DNA from: Betaproteobacteria bacterium HGW-Betaproteobacteria-3
GTDB taxonomy: Bacteria; Pseudomonadota; Gammaproteobacteria; Burkholderiales; Burkholderiaceae_C
Length of the DNA stretch: 64,000 nucleotides
NCBI GenBank assembly: GCA_002842205.1
Contig: PHCI01000007.1
Span: 62,001-126,000, forward strand
Direction of reading: 5' to 3'
The position numbers and the translations under genes are program-made. Below are positions 17,629-25,754 of the stretch, piece after piece (position 1 is the first letter of the stretch; each line of letters opens with the position of its first letter). The notes below the pieces were generated by a model that did no database searches, was not told the origin of the DNA, and was given only the letters and a program-made list of their open reading frames with translations.

Positions 17629-20387
17629 GCGTCGTCTCCGTGTCTGCGCCCTGCCGGGTCGGCAACCGGTGGCGTCCAGGGCAGGTGAAAAACAAAACAG
17701 GCACCGGGCGTGGCGTCGGCGTCCAGCCACAGGCGCCCCCCAAAATGTTCGATGATCTGGCGGCTGATGGGCAGCCCCAGGCCCGTGCCTGCGGGCCGGT
17801 TCAGCGCATCCCCGCCTTGACGAAACCGGTCGAAAATCAGGCCTTGCTGCGCCAGCGGCACGCCAGGGCCGTTGTCCTGCATTCGCAGTGTCAGGCCGGT
17901 GGCGTCGCTCTGCAGCTGAATCGTCACGCGCCCTCCCGGCACCGGTACAAACTTTACCGCGTTGGACAGCAGGTTCAGCAGCACCTGCATCAGCCGGTCG
18001 GGATCGGCCCGCAACGGCCGGACCTTTTCCGGCAACTGCAGGACCACCGCGCACTGCCGCTCGCGGAACACCTCGGCCGTGGTGGCCACCGCCTGCTGCA
18101 CCAGCTCACGCAGATCCACTTCGGCGTTATGCCATTCGGCATGGCCGGCCTCGATCTTCGCCATGTCCAGAACCTGGTTGACCAGCCGCGTCAGGCGCTC
18201 GGTTTCGGTGACGATGATGTCCACAAACTGCTGGCGCTGGGCGCCCGGCATGTCGGGATCGTCCCGCATCAACTCGGTCAGCGCGCGAATCGACGTCAGC
18301 GGCGTGCGCAGTTCGTGCGTGACCGAAGACATGAAGTCGTCCTTCAGGCGGTCCAGGCTCTTGAGCTGGTCATTGGCATGCCGCAGCTCCGCTGTAGCCT
18401 GTTCGAGCGAACGGGATTTTTCCTCGAGTTCGCGTGAGTAGGCCCGAACCTGTGAGGTCTCGTCCAGAATGCGCAGGACGTCGTCAGGCGTGAGCGAATC
18501 TTCTTCCACCACCGACGCCACCAGCACCCGCGCCGAGGCGCTGCCCACGGCCCCGGCCAGTTGGGTCTCGACAAACTGCACGAGCCGGGCGTCGGGCCGG
18601 ATCGCTTCCGCACGCGGCACCCCCGCTTCGCGCGCGTAAGCTTCAAACAGCGTCCGGGCCTTTTGCGCACCGAGGTAACGCTCGCACAGGCGCAGCAGAT
18701 CCGGCACATTGGCCTCGCCGCGCCAGAACACCGGGCTGGCGGTGGCGGTGCGCTCGAACACGTCCACGAACAGCAGGGCCTGGCTCGCCTCGCGCCCCGA
18801 CGGCGGGCGCCAGAGCGACACGCCCACATAGGCCGTGATGTTCGTCAACAGGCTCCAGAACAACGAATGCGTCAGACCGTCCAGCCCTTGCAGGCCAAAC
18901 AGCTGCTCGGGGCGCAGCAGCATCAGGCCCCAGGGCCCTTGTGTCAGAAAGTCATCGCCCAACCAGCCGGACTTGGCAATCGAGGGCAACATCAACGTAT
19001 AGGCCCACATGGCAAAGCCCGCCAGCAGACCCGCCAACGCACCCTGTCGCGTCCCGCCTTTCCAGTAAAGGCCGCCCAGCATCGGCGGCGCAAACTGGGC
19101 CACGGCCGCAAAACTGATGAGCCCGATGCTGACCAGTGCATACGCCTCACCCGCCAGATGGAAATACACGTACCCCAGCACCAGTACGCCCAGAATGGCG
19201 GCTCGCCGGATGCCAAGCAAGATGCGCGGCAGCTCCAGCCCTGTGCCCGCCCGGAAATGGCGCGTGCGCAGCAGCAGCGGCATCACCAGTTCGTTGCTGA
19301 CCATGGTCGACACCGCGATCGTCTCCACGATGACCATGCCGGTGGCCGCAGACAAGCCGCCCACGAAGGCAAACAGTGCCAGCGCATGCTGTCCGGCGGC
19401 CAGCGGCAGTGACAGCACAAAGGTCTCGGCATCCATCCGGCCTGGGCCGAAAAACAGCAGTCCGCCAAGCGCGATCGGCAGCACAAAGAGATTGATGACC
19501 AGCAGGTACAGGGGGAACACCCAGACAGCGCGCCGCAAGTGGCTTTCCCGCACGTTTTCCACCACCATGACCTGGAACTGCCGGGGCAGGAAGATTACCG
19601 ACAGCATGGACAGCAAGGTGAGGGCAAACCACTGGGTCCATGCAAACGGGCTGCCCTGCTCCAGCCGCAGCAATTTCTCCAGTGCCGGCACGGCCCGCAC
19701 CCGCGCGAACAGATCGGCCAGCCCGTCGAACATGCCGTACACCACGAACAGGCCCACGGCCAGGAACGCCACGAGCTTGACCACCGATTCGAACGCAATG
19801 GCCGCCACCATGCCTTCGTGCCGCTCGGTGCTGTCCAGGTGCCGCGACCCGAACACCATGGCAAACCCCGCCAACGCCAGCGCCACATAAAAGGTGCTGT
19901 CGCGGCTCCAGTGCAGCACGCTGGCGCCACCCGTGGAGTCCGACGCGGTCAACAGTGCGTAGCCCGCCGAAACCGCCTTGAGTTGCAGCGCAATGTAGGG
20001 AACGATCCCCACGACGGCGATCAGCGTCACCAGTGCGGCCAGCAGATGGCTCTTGCCATAACGGCTGCCAATGAAGTCGGCAATGGAGGTGATGCGGTAG
20101 GTCTTGGCAATGCGGATCATCTTGCGCACCACCATCCACCCCAGCACCATGGCCAATGTGGGCCCCAGATAGATGGGCAGAAACCACACCCCGCCCGACG
20201 CCGCGCGGCCAATGCTGCCAAAGTAGGTCCAGGCGGTGCAGTAGACCGCCATGGACAGCGCATAGGTCCAGGGGTTGGCGATGATCGAGCGCCCCTGTGC
20301 CGCGCGTGCGTCGCCGTAATACGCCACCGCAAACAGCAGCAGCAGATAGGCGAACGACGTACCAATGACGACCGCAGGTGTGACCAT
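17625..20387 (-). CDS. Sodium:solute symporter-histidine kinase hybrid (CrbS/CbrA-like)
   Basis: 920 residues. Residues 1 to about 520 are an SSF-type transporter core with about 13 hydrophobic segments. A linker with coiled-coil character (near 650-685) leads to HisKA, with the phosphoacceptor in SVTHELRTPL near residue 691, and to a HATPase_c domain with DNGPGVPL and GTGLGLPI. In known relatives (CrbS, CbrA) the transporter part senses substrates such as acetate or histidine and signals to a cognate regulator. The ATG at 20387 is 2 nt after the preceding small gene. With ActP nearby, a short-chain carboxylate signal is the best guess. Confidence 0.9.
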   Translation of the reverse strand: MVTPAVVIGTSFAYLLLLFAVAYYGDARAAQGRSIIANPWTYALSMAVYCTAWTYFGSIGRAASGGVWFLPIYLGPTLAMVLGWMVVRKMIRIAKTYRITSIADFIGSRYGKSHLLAALVTLIAVVGIVPYIALQLKAVSAGYALLTASDSTGGASVLHWSRDSTFYVALALAGFAMVFGSRHLDSTERHEGMVAAIAFESVVKLVAFLAVGLFVVYGMFDGLADLFARVRAVPALEKLLRLEQGSPFAWTQWFALTLLSMLSVIFLPRQFQVMVVENVRESHLRRAVWVFPLYLLVINLFVLPIALGGLLFFGPGRMDAETFVLSLPLAAGQHALALFAFVGGLSAATGMVIVETIAVSTMVSNELVMPLLLRTRHFRAGTGLELPRILLGIRRAAILGVLVLGYVYFHLAGEAYALVSIGLISFAAVAQFAPPMLGGLYWKGGTRQGALAGLLAGFAMWAYTLMLPSIAKSGWLGDDFLTQGPWGLMLLRPEQLFGLQGLDGLTHSLFWSLLTNITAYVGVSLWRPPSGREASQALLFVDVFERTATASPVFWRGEANVPDLLRLCERYLGAQKARTLFEAYAREAGVPRAEAIRPDARLVQFVETQLAGAVGSASARVLVASVVEEDSLTPDDVLRILDETSQVRAYSRELEEKSRSLEQATAELRHANDQLKSLDRLKDDFMSSVTHELRTPLTSIRALTELMRDDPDMPGAQRQQFVDIIVTETERLTRLVNQVLDMAKIEAGHAEWHNAEVDLRELVQQAVATTAEVFRERQCAVVLQLPEKVRPLRADPDRLMQVLLNLLSNAVKFVPVPGGRVTIQLQSDATGLTLRMQDNGPGVPLAQQGLIFDRFRQGGDALNRPAGTGLGLPISRQIIEHFGGRLWLDADATPGACFVFHLPWTPPVADPAGRRHGDDA

Positions 20388-20389
20388 GC

Positions 20390-20593
20390 TCAGGCGTCCG
20401 GGGGCGACCGCTCCATGAGCCAGGCCATGACGACAATCAGCACGGCCCAAAGCAGGAACAGGGCCGCCGGAAACAGCGGAACCCCGAAAAGGGTGGCGTC
20501 ACGGTCCCACAATGCCAACAGCGGGAAGTTGAAGAGCAGCCAGCCCCCCGCAAACAGGGCAACCAGACGCTGCGCATTGAGGCCTTTGAACAC
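20390..20593 (-). CDS. Small membrane protein upstream of the symporter-kinase
   Basis: 67 residues with a GTG start at 20593 preceded by GGAGA at a spacing of 6 nt. It has two hydrophobic segments: RLVALFAGGWLLFNFPLLAL, then a DRDATLFGVP loop and FPAALFLLWAVLIVVMAWLM. It ends in a short basic/acidic tail. A gene of this size and topology commonly precedes SSF-type symporters and symporter kinases (compare DUF4212 and DUF485 partners of ActP proteins), so it may be a subunit or chaperone of the hybrid kinase. The 2-nt gap to the kinase start supports translational coupling. I do not assign a named family. Confidence 0.7.
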   Translation of the reverse strand: MFKGLNAQRLVALFAGGWLLFNFPLLALWDRDATLFGVPLFPAALFLLWAVLIVVMAWLMERSPPDA

Positions 20594-20712
20594 CGCGGTC
20601 TCCTTGTCCGGGGCCCTGCACCCGATGCGCGGGCCCTCTGAGGTGCATTGTGCCCCGCGCACTGACCTGCGTCTTACGACTGGCGCGCAGATGACGTCAG
20701 GATTGACTCAAG

Positions 20713-21066
20713 TCATGCCTTCGGGCGGGAGATCCCGGCATGGGCATGCCGCGACAGCGCAAAGCCAAAGAAAAACTTGCACCAGATGGTGCTGCCGGCA
20801 ATGGCCGTCCAGGTGCCGTAGTCCAGGTGGCCCAGCAGCACACTGACGATCACCACCACGATGATCACGCCGGCCACCAGGTTCGCCGCCATTTCAAAGG
20901 GGGCGAACTTTTCCGGCTGGGGTGGCGACACGCCGCGTTTGAGCGCGACCTCGGAAAAATCACGCCGGACCAGGATGCGCCACGCGCGGCGCAGCCAGAA
21001 AAAGGCAATTGGAAACAGTGCCAGAAACAGAATCCAGGTCAAGGCAACGTTGACATTGAAAATCAT
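20713..21066 (-). CDS. Two-helix membrane protein, uncharacterised
   Basis: 117 residues. The ATG at 21066 has GGAG upstream. It begins MIFNVNVALTWILFLALFPI, a first transmembrane helix, then a basic loop (RRAWRILVRRDF). A second hydrophobic region, ANLVAGVIIVVVIVSVLLG, is followed by a shorter third segment. No known domain is recognised. It lies between the actP-like gene and the symporter-kinase operon on the same strand, just after a strong terminator, so it probably begins its own transcript. A role in the transport/sensing block is inferred from position only. Confidence 0.65.
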   Translation of the reverse strand: MIFNVNVALTWILFLALFPIAFFWLRRAWRILVRRDFSEVALKRGVSPPQPEKFAPFEMAANLVAGVIIVVVIVSVLLGHLDYGTWTAIAGSTIWCKFFFGFALSRHAHAGISRPKA

Positions 21067-21088
21067 GCAGGACTCCCGCAATCCCAGT

Positions 21089-21119
21089 AAAAAAGCCCTG
21101 CCGACGCAGCCGGCAGGGC
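21089..21119 (-). terminator. Rho-independent terminator after the actP-like gene
   Basis: Stem GCCCTGCCG / CGGCAGGGC (21095-21103 and 21111-21119) with a 7-nt loop and a run of six A on the plus strand (21089-21094), that is, a U-tract for minus-strand transcripts. It ends transcription of the ActP-DUF4212 unit. Confidence 0.9.
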
Positions 21120-21182
21120 CTCCATTGTCACGCCTGCCCGCTTTCACGGGCAGGGGGTCATTTCAGACCGTGTGGGCAACGC

Positions 21183-22991
21183 TCAATGGGCGCCGTCCAC
21201 CATCTTGGAGCCGCGCGGAATCCGCACGGCTTCCACCATGGCCTGGATGTGTGCCGGCGGCTCCTTGGTGACCTTGTCCACCAGGAAGGCGACGACAAAG
21301 TTCACCATCGCGCCCACGGCACCAAAGGCTTCCGGCGTGATGCCGAAGAAGCTGTTGGCCCCGCCGATCAGGCCCAGGTATTCGGTGCCCTTGATGAAGA
21401 ACAGGCCCTTGTGTGCGAACACGTAGAACAGCGTGATGAACAGGCCCGCCAGCATGCCGGCAATGGCACCTTCCTTGTTCATCTTCTTGCTGAAGATGCC
21501 CATCATGATCGCCGGGAACAGCGAGCTGGCGGCAATCCCGAAGGCCAGGGCCACCGTACCGGCCGCGAAGCCCGGTGGGTTCAGACCCAGATAGCCCGCC
21601 ACCACGATGGCCACCGCCATGGAGATCTTGCCCGCCATCAGTTCGCCCTTTTCACTGATGTCGGGCTTGAAGATGCCCTTGACCAGGTCATGCGACACCG
21701 CCGATGAGATGGCCATCAGCAGACCTGCCGCCGTGGACAGCGCCGCAGCCAAGCCGCCAGCCGCCACCAGGGCAATCACCCAGTTGGGCAGCAAGGCGAT
21801 CTCGGGGTTGGCGAGCACGATGATGTCGGCGTTGACGGACAGTTCGTTGCCCTTCCAGCCGGCTTCGTCAGCCTTCTTCAGGACTTCAGCGTTCTTGGTC
21901 TTGTCGTTGTAGTACTGGATGCGGCCATCGCCGTTTTTGTCCTCGAACTTCAACAGGCCAGTCTTTTCCCAGCGTTTCATCCAGTCAGGCCGCTTTTCGT
22001 ATTCAATGGCCGATTCCTTGCCGAAGGCATTGGAATCGCCCATGACGACACCCGGAGTCACGGTGCGGATCAGGTTCATCTTGGCCATCGCGGCCACGGC
22101 AGGTGCCGTGGTGTACAGAATGGCAATGAACACCAGCGCCCAGCCAGCCGACGAACGCGCGTCCTTGACCGATGGCACCGTGAAGAATCGCATGATCACG
22201 TGCGGCAGACCGGCGGTGCCGATCATCAGCGACAGGGTGTACATGAACATGTTCAAGGTGCTGCCCGGAAGTGATGTGGTGTACTTGCCAAAGCCGAGTT
22301 CGGTGACCACCTGGTCCAGCTTGGCCAGCAATGACACATCATGCCCAACCAGGTCGGACCCCAGACCCAGTTGCGGCACCGGGTTGCCCGTGAGCTGCAA
22401 CGAGATGAAGACCGCCGGAATGGTGTAGGCCAGGATCAGCACGACGTACTGCGCAACCTGCGTGTACGTGATGCCTTTCATGCCACCGAACACCGCGTAG
22501 GCAAACACGATCGCCATGCCGACGTAGATGCCCGTGGAGCTGGACACGCCAAGGAAGCGCGAGAACGCCACACCCACACCGGTCATCTGGCCGATGATGT
22601 AGGTCAGCGACGCGACCAACAGGCAAAGCACGGCCACCGTGCTGGCGCTCTTGGAATAGAAGCGGTCACCAATGAACTGCGGCACCGTGAACTTGCCAAA
22701 CTTGCGCAGGTACGGTGCCAGCAACATGGCCAGCAGCACGTAGCCGCCAGTCCAGCCCATCAGGAACAGGCCGCCGCCGTAACCCATGTTGGAGATCAGG
22801 CCTGCCATCGAGATGAACGACGCTGCGCTCATCCAGTCGGCTGCCGTGGCCATCCCGTTCATCACGGGGTGCACGGCACCGCCTGCAGCGTAGAACTCAC
22901 TGGTCGAGCCGGCGCGCGCCCAGACTGCGATGCCGATATAGAGCGCGAAGCTCAATCCGACAAAAATATAAATGGTGGTTTGAAGTTCCAT
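21183..22991 (-). CDS. actP: ActP-like sodium:solute (acetate-type) symporter
   Basis: 602 residues with about 13-14 membrane segments. It starts MELQTTIYIFVGLSFALYIG, followed by an FYAAGGAVHPVMNGMATAAD segment and GMKGITYTQVAQYVV, both highly conserved in the VC_2705/ActP branch of the SSF family. The central hydrophilic insertion near residues 340-390 (KRPDWMKRWEKTGLLKFEDK) is usual in this subgroup. These proteins move acetate or related monocarboxylates with sodium or protons across the inner membrane. A DUF4212 gene precedes it by 10 bp, as in other genomes. Acetate as substrate is inferred from family and neighbours. Confidence 0.85.
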   Translation of the reverse strand: MELQTTIYIFVGLSFALYIGIAVWARAGSTSEFYAAGGAVHPVMNGMATAADWMSAASFISMAGLISNMGYGGGLFLMGWTGGYVLLAMLLAPYLRKFGKFTVPQFIGDRFYSKSASTVAVLCLLVASLTYIIGQMTGVGVAFSRFLGVSSSTGIYVGMAIVFAYAVFGGMKGITYTQVAQYVVLILAYTIPAVFISLQLTGNPVPQLGLGSDLVGHDVSLLAKLDQVVTELGFGKYTTSLPGSTLNMFMYTLSLMIGTAGLPHVIMRFFTVPSVKDARSSAGWALVFIAILYTTAPAVAAMAKMNLIRTVTPGVVMGDSNAFGKESAIEYEKRPDWMKRWEKTGLLKFEDKNGDGRIQYYNDKTKNAEVLKKADEAGWKGNELSVNADIIVLANPEIALLPNWVIALVAAGGLAAALSTAAGLLMAISSAVSHDLVKGIFKPDISEKGELMAGKISMAVAIVVAGYLGLNPPGFAAGTVALAFGIAASSLFPAIMMGIFSKKMNKEGAIAGMLAGLFITLFYVFAHKGLFFIKGTEYLGLIGGANSFFGITPEAFGAVGAMVNFVVAFLVDKVTKEPPAHIQAMVEAVRIPRGSKMVDGAH

Positions 22992-23001
22992 GATTCAGTC
23001 C

Positions 23002-23262
23002 TCAGTCTTCATGCACGTCGAACCGACGATCAATTTCGCCCATCTTCTTGGCGTAATAGAAAATCAGCACAATGAAGATGTAGATGGAGCCCTGCTGGGC
23101 AAACCAGAAACCCAGTGGGTAGCCACCAAGCTTGATGTTGTTGAGCCAATCGGCAAACAGGATGCCAGCACCAAACGACACCAAAAACCAGATGATCATG
23201 ATCTTGGTCAGCAGGCCGAGTGTGGCTTTCCAGTAGGCCTGACTGTTGTTGTCTTCCTTCAT
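23002..23262 (-). CDS. DUF4212 membrane protein, symporter partner
   Basis: 86 residues with two transmembrane helices (KIMIIWFLVSFGAGILFA, and IYIFIVLIFYYAKKMG) separated by the conserved LGGYPLGFWFAQQGS loop, the hallmark of DUF4212. This family is encoded directly before VC_2705-type SSF symporters and is regarded as a small subunit, like YjcH for ActP. The ATG at 23262 has a GGAGA-type ribosome site. It is the first gene of the ActP unit; the roughly 190 bp upstream (23263-23454) hold no gene and should contain the promoter. Confidence 0.9.
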   Translation of the reverse strand: MKEDNNSQAYWKATLGLLTKIMIIWFLVSFGAGILFADWLNNIKLGGYPLGFWFAQQGSIYIFIVLIFYYAKKMGEIDRRFDVHED

Positions 23263-23454
23263 GAAGTCTCCTCTTTCTCAGGAAATGGAATCAGCGGCTT
23301 TCGCCACTGCGCGAACACAGCCGTAGCCAAGACCACGGGATGTGGTGCGGACTGTGGCGACTATTCCTTACAGTGGACTGATGATCGGGCTCGACTTCAC
23401 ACAGAAAATACCCCATAAGGGCAAACCCTTAGACCGGGTCGTCGGCGCGAGCCG

Positions 23455-24096
23455 TCAGGCTTTGCGGTGAGCACCCGAGGGCAAAGAGCCCGCCGATTGC
23501 CAGGCACGGCCACCGATCCAGTCATCGCCCTCCAGATAGGCGCGCAACAACGGCAAGGCGTCCAGACCCCAGAAAACATGGCCATCGACCACAAAGCTTG
23601 GCACACCAAAAACGCCCGCCGCAATGGCCGCGGACGTGTGTCCCTGCAACGCGGCCTTGGCGTCATCCGCCCCGAGTCGGCGTTGGGATGCCAGCGACTG
23701 CTCCAGCGACTGCTGGCGTTGCGGGTCAGCGGCGTCCGCCCCACCCAGCCAGACATGGCGGAACAGCGTCTCACAGACATAGCGGTTGGGCACACCCTGT
23801 GCGTCGCAGGCCACGGCCAGGCGCAGCAGGGGCAGCGGATTGAAGGGGTGCTTCAGCGGCAAATCCAGCGCAACCCCTTGCTGGCGCGCCAGCCACAGCA
23901 CCTGCCGGTAGGTCCATTCACGCTTGCCGGGAATTTCGGCCGGGCCCAGTTGCCCGTGGTGCTTGAGGATGGCCGCGAACAGCACGGGCCTGTAGGTGAC
24001 GCCGTAACTCAGCCCCAACAGGGCCTCGGGCAGCTTCTCGAACGCCAGGTACGCGTAGGGTGAAATGAAGTCAAGGTAGAAGTCAATGTGCTTCAC
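23455..24096 (-). CDS. 2-hydroxychromene-2-carboxylate isomerase family (kappa-class GST/DsbA fold)
   Basis: 213 residues. The start is GTG at 24096 (VKHIDFYLDF) with GGAG eight nt upstream, and its first bases overlap the stop of the DUF1289 gene by 4 nt. FYLDFISPYAYLAFEKLP carries the active-site serine of NahD-like isomerases in the thioredoxin-like fold, and GVFGVPSFVVDGHVFWGLD is the conserved cis-proline region. Characterised members isomerise an intermediate of naphthalene degradation using glutathione. No aromatic-degradation genes are nearby, so a general glutathione-linked role is as likely. Confidence 0.85.
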   Translation of the reverse strand: MKHIDFYLDFISPYAYLAFEKLPEALLGLSYGVTYRPVLFAAILKHHGQLGPAEIPGKREWTYRQVLWLARQQGVALDLPLKHPFNPLPLLRLAVACDAQGVPNRYVCETLFRHVWLGGADAADPQRQQSLEQSLASQRRLGADDAKAALQGHTSAAIAAGVFGVPSFVVDGHVFWGLDALPLLRAYLEGDDWIGGRAWQSAGSLPSGAHRKA

Positions 24097-24335
24097 GGGT
24101 TTTGCTCCGGGGCCAGGGCGTGCGCCGCACGTGCGGCAATGCTGCGCCAGATGACGCGTTTCCCGGTGTCCTCCAGTTGGCCCCAGATTGCAATTTCCTC
24201 CAGCGTCCGAAGGCAACCGGTGCACAACCCGTCGGCGGCGTTCATCTGGCAGACCGACACGCAAGGTGATGGCAAATTATGGGCCATAGCCCCCGCCATT
24301 GCTGCATTGTTTGCTATCAATTGAAGGGTATTCAT
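24093..24335 (-). CDS. DUF1289 (Fe-S/Cys-rich) protein with repeat-derived N-terminus
   Basis: 80 residues. The four conserved cysteines are in CVSVCQM and LCTGCLRTL, followed by an EEIAIWG helix: the DUF1289 pattern, whose function is unknown. The ATG at 24335 overlaps the stop of the ybaK-like gene (ATGA). The first 20 or so residues, before SPCVSVC, are encoded by an R1 repeat copy (24280-24320); other DUF1289 proteins begin shortly before the first cysteine, so the real start may instead be the internal MAHNLPSP. Confidence 0.8.
   Translation of the reverse strand: MNTLQLIANNAAMAGAMAHNLPSPCVSVCQMNAADGLCTGCLRTLEEIAIWGQLEDTGKRVIWRSIAARAAHALAPEQNP
24280..24320 (+). repeat. R1 dispersed repeat, copy 4 (degenerate, inside DUF1289 N-terminus)
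   Basis: GGGCCATAGCCCCCGCCATT, then GCTGCATTGTTTGCTATCAA. Diverged from the consensus in the middle, which suggests an older insertion. It overlaps the start of the DUF1289 gene in the opposite orientation. Confidence 0.75.
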
Positions 24336-24841
24336 GCGCTGTGGGGCACTTGGGCCACATCGGCCACGGGTGCGCCGGTCAGACGCACGAGATCGTGCGG
24401 CGTCAGTTCAAAAACGCCATGCGGATGCCCGGCGGCGGCCCACACCTGGTCAAAGCGGAACAGGTCACGGTCGATCAGGGTCACGGGGCGCGAGGCATGG
24501 GCCAGCGGCGCCACCCCGCCGATCGTGAAACCGGTCTTTTCTTTCACAAAGGCCGCATCGGCGCGCCCGGTCTTGCCCACCAGCGCGTCCACCTTCTTTT
24601 CATCGACCCGGCGGTCGCCCGAGGCAATCACCAAGACGGCCGCGTCATCGGATTTGCGCCGGAAGATGATGCTCTTGGCAATCTGGCCCACGGCCACACC
24701 CAACGCGTCAGCCGCCTGTTGTGCCGTGCGGGCCGCGTCGTCCAGCATGACCGGGCGATGCGGGTGCTGCAAGGCTTCGAGCACCGCCACCACGCGCTGG
24801 ACGCCGGGCGGCAGGGCCTGCATCTCGGTGCCACACATCAT
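24332..24841 (-). CDS. ybaK: YbaK/EbsC-family aminoacyl-tRNA deacylase
   Basis: 169 residues, the full size of the single-domain YbaK/ProX family that hydrolyses mischarged tRNA such as Cys- or Ala-tRNA(Pro). Conserved features are the IAKSIIFRRK strand with the catalytic lysine, LVIASGDRRVDEKKV, and the TGFTIGGVAPLAH segment (GG-x-P loop). The start at 24841 overlaps the stop of the HMG-CoA lyase gene by 4 nt. The exact tRNA substrate cannot be told; EbsC/YeaK-like is possible. The co-directional overlaps tie it to the leucine operon transcript, probably by read-through. Confidence 0.85.
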   Translation of the reverse strand: MMCGTEMQALPPGVQRVVAVLEALQHPHRPVMLDDAARTAQQAADALGVAVGQIAKSIIFRRKSDDAAVLVIASGDRRVDEKKVDALVGKTGRADAAFVKEKTGFTIGGVAPLAHASRPVTLIDRDLFRFDQVWAAAGHPHGVFELTPHDLVRLTGAPVADVAQVPHSA

Positions 24842-25746
24842 TGCACCCGCTTGTTCAAAATGGCTGTCGCGGCGCGCGAATTCGGCTTGCGCTGCAGGAA
24901 ATCACTGATGTAGGCGCCGGCGTCCACCAGCTTGTCGAGGTCGATGCCCGTTTCGACGCCCATGCCATGCAGCATGTAGACCACATCTTCCGTGGCCACA
25001 TTGCCCGTGGCGCCCTTGGCATAGGGGCAGCCCCCCAGGCCGGCGGACGAGGTATCGAACTGCCAGACGCCCAGTTCCATCGCGGCCAGGGTATTGGCCA
25101 GCGCCTGGCCGTAGGTGTCGTGGAAGTGGCCCGACACGTCGTCCAGCGCGTAATGCTTCAGCGTCGCCTCGATCGCCGCCTGGACTCGCCGGGGCGTTCC
25201 CACGCCAATGGTGTCGGCCACGCCCACGTGTTGTACGCCAATGCCTTTCATCAGCCCCGCCAGGTAGGCCACGCGTTCGGGGGCAATGTCGCCTTCATAA
25301 GGGCAGCCCACGGTGCAACTCATCGCGCCGCGCACATGGATGCCCGCTGCACGCGCAGCCTCGACCACCGGCGCAAACCGCTCGATGCTCTCGGCGATCG
25401 AGCAGTTGATGTTTTTCTGGCTGAAGGCTTCACTGGCTGCGCCAAACACGACGATCTCGTCGGGCCTGGAAAGAACGGCCGCCTCGAAGCCCTTGAGATT
25501 GGGCGTGAGCACCGAATAACGCACGCCCGCCTTGCGCTGGATGCCGGCCATGACCTCGGCGTTGTCGGCCATTTGCGGCACCCATTTGGGCGACACGAAA
25601 CTGGTGACCTCGATGTGCAGCAGGCCGGCGTCCTGCAGACGGTGCACCAGCCCGATCTTGACCGCCGCGGGCACAGGGGCTTTTTCATTCTGCAGGCCGT
25701 CGCGCGGACCGACGTCAACAAGTTTGACTTTGACTGGAAATTTCAT
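24838..25746 (-). CDS. mvaB: Hydroxymethylglutaryl-CoA lyase
   Basis: 302 residues. It cleaves HMG-CoA into acetoacetate and acetyl-CoA, the last step of leucine catabolism. Signature elements are LVDVGPRDGLQNE at residues 9-21 (metal-binding Asp and catalytic Arg), the GHFHDTYGQA metal-binding histidines and the glycine-rich loop SSAGLGGCPYAKGATGN with the catalytic cysteine. These set it apart from other DRE-TIM enzymes. Its neighbours encode both MCC subunits and the methylglutaconyl-CoA hydratase, so the pathway from 3-methylcrotonyl-CoA is complete within this operon. Confidence 0.95.
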   Translation of the reverse strand: MKFPVKVKLVDVGPRDGLQNEKAPVPAAVKIGLVHRLQDAGLLHIEVTSFVSPKWVPQMADNAEVMAGIQRKAGVRYSVLTPNLKGFEAAVLSRPDEIVVFGAASEAFSQKNINCSIAESIERFAPVVEAARAAGIHVRGAMSCTVGCPYEGDIAPERVAYLAGLMKGIGVQHVGVADTIGVGTPRRVQAAIEATLKHYALDDVSGHFHDTYGQALANTLAAMELGVWQFDTSSAGLGGCPYAKGATGNVATEDVVYMLHGMGVETGIDLDKLVDAGAYISDFLQRKPNSRAATAILNKRVQ

Positions 25747-25754
25747 GGAAGGCC

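Noticed and set aside
23380-23425. Possible sigma-54-like promoter for the DUF4212-actP unit
   Set aside because: A short GG/TGC-like spacing was considered, but no GG-N10-GC pair fits well; not reported as a feature.
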